From contig CAYRRM010000020.1 in NCBI GenBank assembly GCA_964426675.1, forward strand, positions 1-52,318: 52,318 nt of DNA, in the 5' to 3' direction. Below the pieces are notes generated by a model. It saw nothing but the letters and a program-made list of their open reading frames with translations. It made no database searches and was not told where the DNA came from. Positions 50,375 through 52,318 of this stretch are shown piece by piece. This DNA is from DYMC01 sp035406705 (lineage in GTDB: Bacteria > Verrucomicrobiota > Lentisphaeria > Victivallales > GWF2-50-93). A program made the position numbers and the translations under genes. Every line of letters begins with the position of its first letter. The stretch's first letter is position 1.

Positions 50375-51790
50375 TTACTTTGTTAAAAAACCCTGGAAAT
50401 CTGGATATGCTTCCATAGCATGTTCGCCAATATCCAGACCACGTATCTCTTCTTCTCTACTTACCCTTAAGCCCATAACTACCTTTATAATGCCAAAGAT
50501 TATTATGGCCGATATCACACAAACAAAACCATAAGCTAGCACACCAATCAGCTGAGTAATGAAACTTTTACCTTCTCCCCATATTCCAACAGCCAATGTG
50601 CCCCATATTCCACAAACGAGATGAACAGAGGTCGCACCAACAGGATCATCTATTTTCATCTTGTCGATATTCAATACTGATAATACAACGAGAACCCCCG
50701 CCACTAAACCAATAATTACTGAGGCAGAAACTGAGACGACATCTGCCCCTGCTGTTATACCAACAAGCCCAGCAAGTACTCCATTCAATACCATCGTTAA
50801 GTCAGGTTTTTTTTGAACTATCCATGAAGTTAACATTGACCCAATTGCCCCAGCAGCAGCAGCAAGACATGTTGTAACCAGCACATATGATACCGGACCT
50901 GGATCAGCAGATAATACTGAGCCTCCATTAAATCCAAACCAACCAAGCCATAGTAAAAAAACACCAATCGTTACAAGTGGAAGACTGTGCCCCATTATTG
51001 GTTTTATTCCACCATTAACATATTTCCCGATACGCGGTCCTACCATAATAGCACCAACAAGAGCTGCCCAGCCTCCAACAGAGTGGACAAGCGTAGAACC
51101 AGCAAAATCATGAAATCCCATATCATTAAGCCATCCCCCACCCCATTTCCATGACCCTACAAGCGGATAAATTAGAGCAACATAAATTGTTGAAAACAAC
51201 AAAAAACTGCCAAGCTTTATTCTTTCACATACTGCTCCAGATACAATCGTAGCCGCTGTGGCAGCAAACATCGCCTGAAATAAAAAGTCCGTCCAATAAG
51301 TATAACCGGGATTATAAGCACTTGTCACACCCTTTGCATCTGTTCCTATACCAAATCCACCAAAGCCCAAAAATTTCCCAACTAGCCATGAATCCCCCGG
51401 ATACATAAGATTAAACCCAATTATCGCATAAGTCAAAAGACCTATTGCTGGAATCAAAGTATTCTTAAAAAGGATATTTGTGCAGTTTTTTGAACGACAC
51501 AATCCCGCTTCAACGGTGGCAAAACCTAAGTGCATTATAAAAACAAGGAAAGTAGCAACCATCATCCATGTGTTGCTTATAGTGAAAGCCTCAGCACCTA
51601 TTGCAGCAGATGAAGATTCTCCACCTGCAACAACGGTTTCAGAAACATTCACATTAATAGTTTCACCTGCTGGCATCTTGAGTGGAGAACCATCATCCGC
51701 ATTGAGATTTACAAGCAGACTATACATCGCCCCCAAAATAAAAATTGCAGACATTAGAAATCTGCGATGTCGACACATTCTTTCTTTCAT
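50375..51790 (-). CDS. amt: Ammonium transporter (Amt/MEP/Rh)
   Basis: A 471-residue transporter with an N-terminal signal peptide (about 1-30), an about 40-residue periplasmic leader, then eleven transmembrane helices. Characteristic blocks are FLVFIMHLGFATVEAGLCR (helix 1), FAATAATIVSGAVCERI, GSTLVHSVGGWAALVGA with the pore His, WLGWFGFNGGS, and a second His in the TSVHLVCGIWGTLAVG helix. It imports ammonium and is blocked by PII at high nitrogen. AAGGAG precedes the ATG. It is first in amt-glnK, behind a -24/-12 promoter. Confidence 0.95.
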   Translation of the reverse strand: MKERMCRHRRFLMSAIFILGAMYSLLVNLNADDGSPLKMPAGETINVNVSETVVAGGESSSAAIGAEAFTISNTWMMVATFLVFIMHLGFATVEAGLCRSKNCTNILFKNTLIPAIGLLTYAIIGFNLMYPGDSWLVGKFLGFGGFGIGTDAKGVTSAYNPGYTYWTDFLFQAMFAATAATIVSGAVCERIKLGSFLLFSTIYVALIYPLVGSWKWGGGWLNDMGFHDFAGSTLVHSVGGWAALVGAIMVGPRIGKYVNGGIKPIMGHSLPLVTIGVFLLWLGWFGFNGGSVLSADPGPVSYVLVTTCLAAAAGAIGSMLTSWIVQKKPDLTMVLNGVLAGLVGITAGADVVSVSASVIIGLVAGVLVVLSVLNIDKMKIDDPVGATSVHLVCGIWGTLAVGIWGEGKSFITQLIGVLAYGFVCVISAIIIFGIIKVVMGLRVSREEEIRGLDIGEHAMEAYPDFQGFLTK

Positions 51791-51851
51791 TTTTTTACTC
51801 CTTTTGCTGTTGTTTTATTATTTTTATTACCTTTTATGATTATTTTCGATT

Positions 51852-51869
51852 TAGCATTTGATGTGCCAA
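51852..51869 (-). promoter_or_regulatory. Sigma-54 (-24/-12) promoter of amt-glnK
   Basis: On the minus strand TTGGCACATCAAATGCTA matches TGGCAC-N5-TTGC-type elements, with GG and GC exactly 10 bases apart. The GC is 64 bases before the amt ATG, which gives a leader of about 50 bases. It fits nitrogen control by RpoN and an NtrC-like activator. No NtrC sites were identified. Confidence 0.75.
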
Positions 51870-52078
51870 TAATAACAATATTAAAATATAAATTATTTAC
51901 TTACAATATCTTATAAATATTTTATTAATTAAATTCTTTGTTTTTTTTTATAACAAAAATGTAATTTTTATAAAAATAAAAACAAAAAAGTAATACAACA
52001 GTCTTGATTATAATACATATTTGTAATAAAAATCTACTTAGGCTTCACTGAAAAATTCAAAAAATATTATATAATCAT

Positions 52079-52107
52079 TTGACAAGTAAGTATTTATGTA
52101 GTATAAT
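52079..52107 (+). promoter_or_regulatory. Full-consensus sigma-70 promoter of the transposase gene
   Basis: TTGACA (52079-52084), a 17-base spacer and TATAAT (52102-52107), a perfect match to the -35/-10 consensus at optimal spacing. It points towards the transposase gene, with a leader of about 85 bases containing a TGCAAGG/CCTTGCA inverted repeat (52131-52137 and 52162-52168). Confidence 0.85.
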
Positions 52108-52197
52108 GTTCTCAAAAAAATGGTTTAAATTGCAAGGAATATCAAGAAGTCCCTTCAAAAACCTTGCACTTGAGCCGTCAAATTGGAGGACATTCAG

Positions 52198-52318
52198 ATG
52201 TACAGAAAAAAGGATAGGCATACCGGAGAGCTGTTCCAGGATATTTTTCCTTTTGGTGGCGGCCTGGATCCGGATAACAGGTGGATGAAGATGTCCGGCA
52301 TGGTTCCGTGGGATGAGC
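52198..52318 (+). mobile_element. IS5/IS1182-type transposase, N-terminal fragment cut by the window edge
   Basis: From the ATG at 52198 with GGAGG 8 bases upstream, 40 residues can be read: MYRKKDRHTGELFQDIF, PFGGGLDPDNRW and MVPWDE. This is the start of transposases with an InsH-type N-terminal domain (DUF772) in the IS5/IS1182 group. Base composition is clearly richer in G+C than the surrounding DNA, a sign of recent arrival. The right end and C-terminal DDE residues are outside the window, so intactness cannot be judged. Confidence 0.85.

Larger units (their letters stand above)
51791..52197. other. AT-rich intergenic region between amt and the insertion sequence
   Basis: No gene. It holds the sigma-54-type promoter of amt (51852-51869), about 200 bases of very AT-rich DNA, and the promoter and leader of the transposase gene (52079-52197). 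The exact left end of the insertion sequence is not evident from one end alone. Confidence 0.7.

Noticed and set aside
52079..52288. 69-codon open frame starting at the transposase promoter
   Set aside because: Its start codon is the -35 box region and it overlaps the transposase in another frame; the transposase frame has the ribosome site and family sequence.
1..52318. tRNA, rRNA or CRISPR features
   Set aside because: I looked for cloverleaf-like GGTTCRA arms, rRNA-like G+C islands and regularly spaced repeats and saw none; a covariance-model scan would be needed to exclude small RNAs.

Overview
AT-rich (about one third G+C by eye), gene-dense chromosomal DNA from an anaerobic, Gram-negative, carbohydrate-degrading bacterium. 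LPS is indicated by kdsB-kdsA-kdsC-lptC-lptA-lptB. Anaerobiosis is indicated by a class III ribonucleotide reductase and a Cys-type sulfatase. Gfo/Idh/MocA oxidoreductases, a sulfatase, a pseudopilin-like protein with a C-terminal ADGH-type motif, a transmembrane Ser/Thr kinase and a TIGR04073-like exosortase-associated protein together suggest the PVC/Lentisphaerota-Planctomycetota neighbourhood or a related candidate phylum. No rRNA marker is present, so this placement is an inference. I saw no rRNA, tRNA or CRISPR array.

Layout. 1-2.8 kb: partial glycerate kinase, a SixA-like protein without its catalytic His, and an oxidoreductase. 2.9-5.8 kb: a signalling cassette of an inverted-architecture response regulator, a secreted haem-domain-like protein and a hybrid-free histidine kinase. 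6.5-10 kb (minus): xthA, Ser/Thr kinase, pseudopilin and a small ACT-like protein. 10.3-15.1 kb: sugar-utilisation-like locus (Gfo-AKR fusion, AraC regulator, ADP-ribosylglycohydrolase). 15.3-18.3 kb: beta-helix protein, ilvC, Cys-rich protein. 18.4-25.8 kb (plus): CBM9-like, recX, PA14 protein, MORN protein, PHP phosphoesterase, HAD, glmS. 25.9-28.9 kb: GH57 and sulfatase. 28.9-33.3 kb: KDO/LPS export operon plus hpf. 33.5-39.9 kb: GH42, MBL-fold, orphan fumarase beta domain, GH94 phosphorylase, histidine phosphatase. 40.2-43.4 kb: NrdR-boxed nrdD with a separately encoded glycyl-radical peptide, then nrdG. 43.5-47.4 kb: secreted protein, then queF-argJ-argB-rhaM (minus). 47.5-49.9 kb: TIGR04073 protein, aldolase-like enzyme, CsgG-like protein. 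50-51.9 kb: sigma-54-type promoter, amt-glnK. 52.1 kb to the end: left part of an insertion sequence with a consensus promoter.

The most unusual signal is a highly iterated 11-bp palindrome, GCG-A(n)T(5-n)-CGC with n = 1 to 4. It occurs 15 times perfectly and 3 times with one mismatch. Every copy lies inside a coding region, on both strands and in two reading frames; by a hand estimate about 0.04 perfect copies are expected by chance. It resembles a spaced version of the cyanobacterial HIP1 octamer (GCGATCGC). A second, unrelated repeat family of about 100 bp occupies intergenic gaps only, with three clear and two decayed copies.
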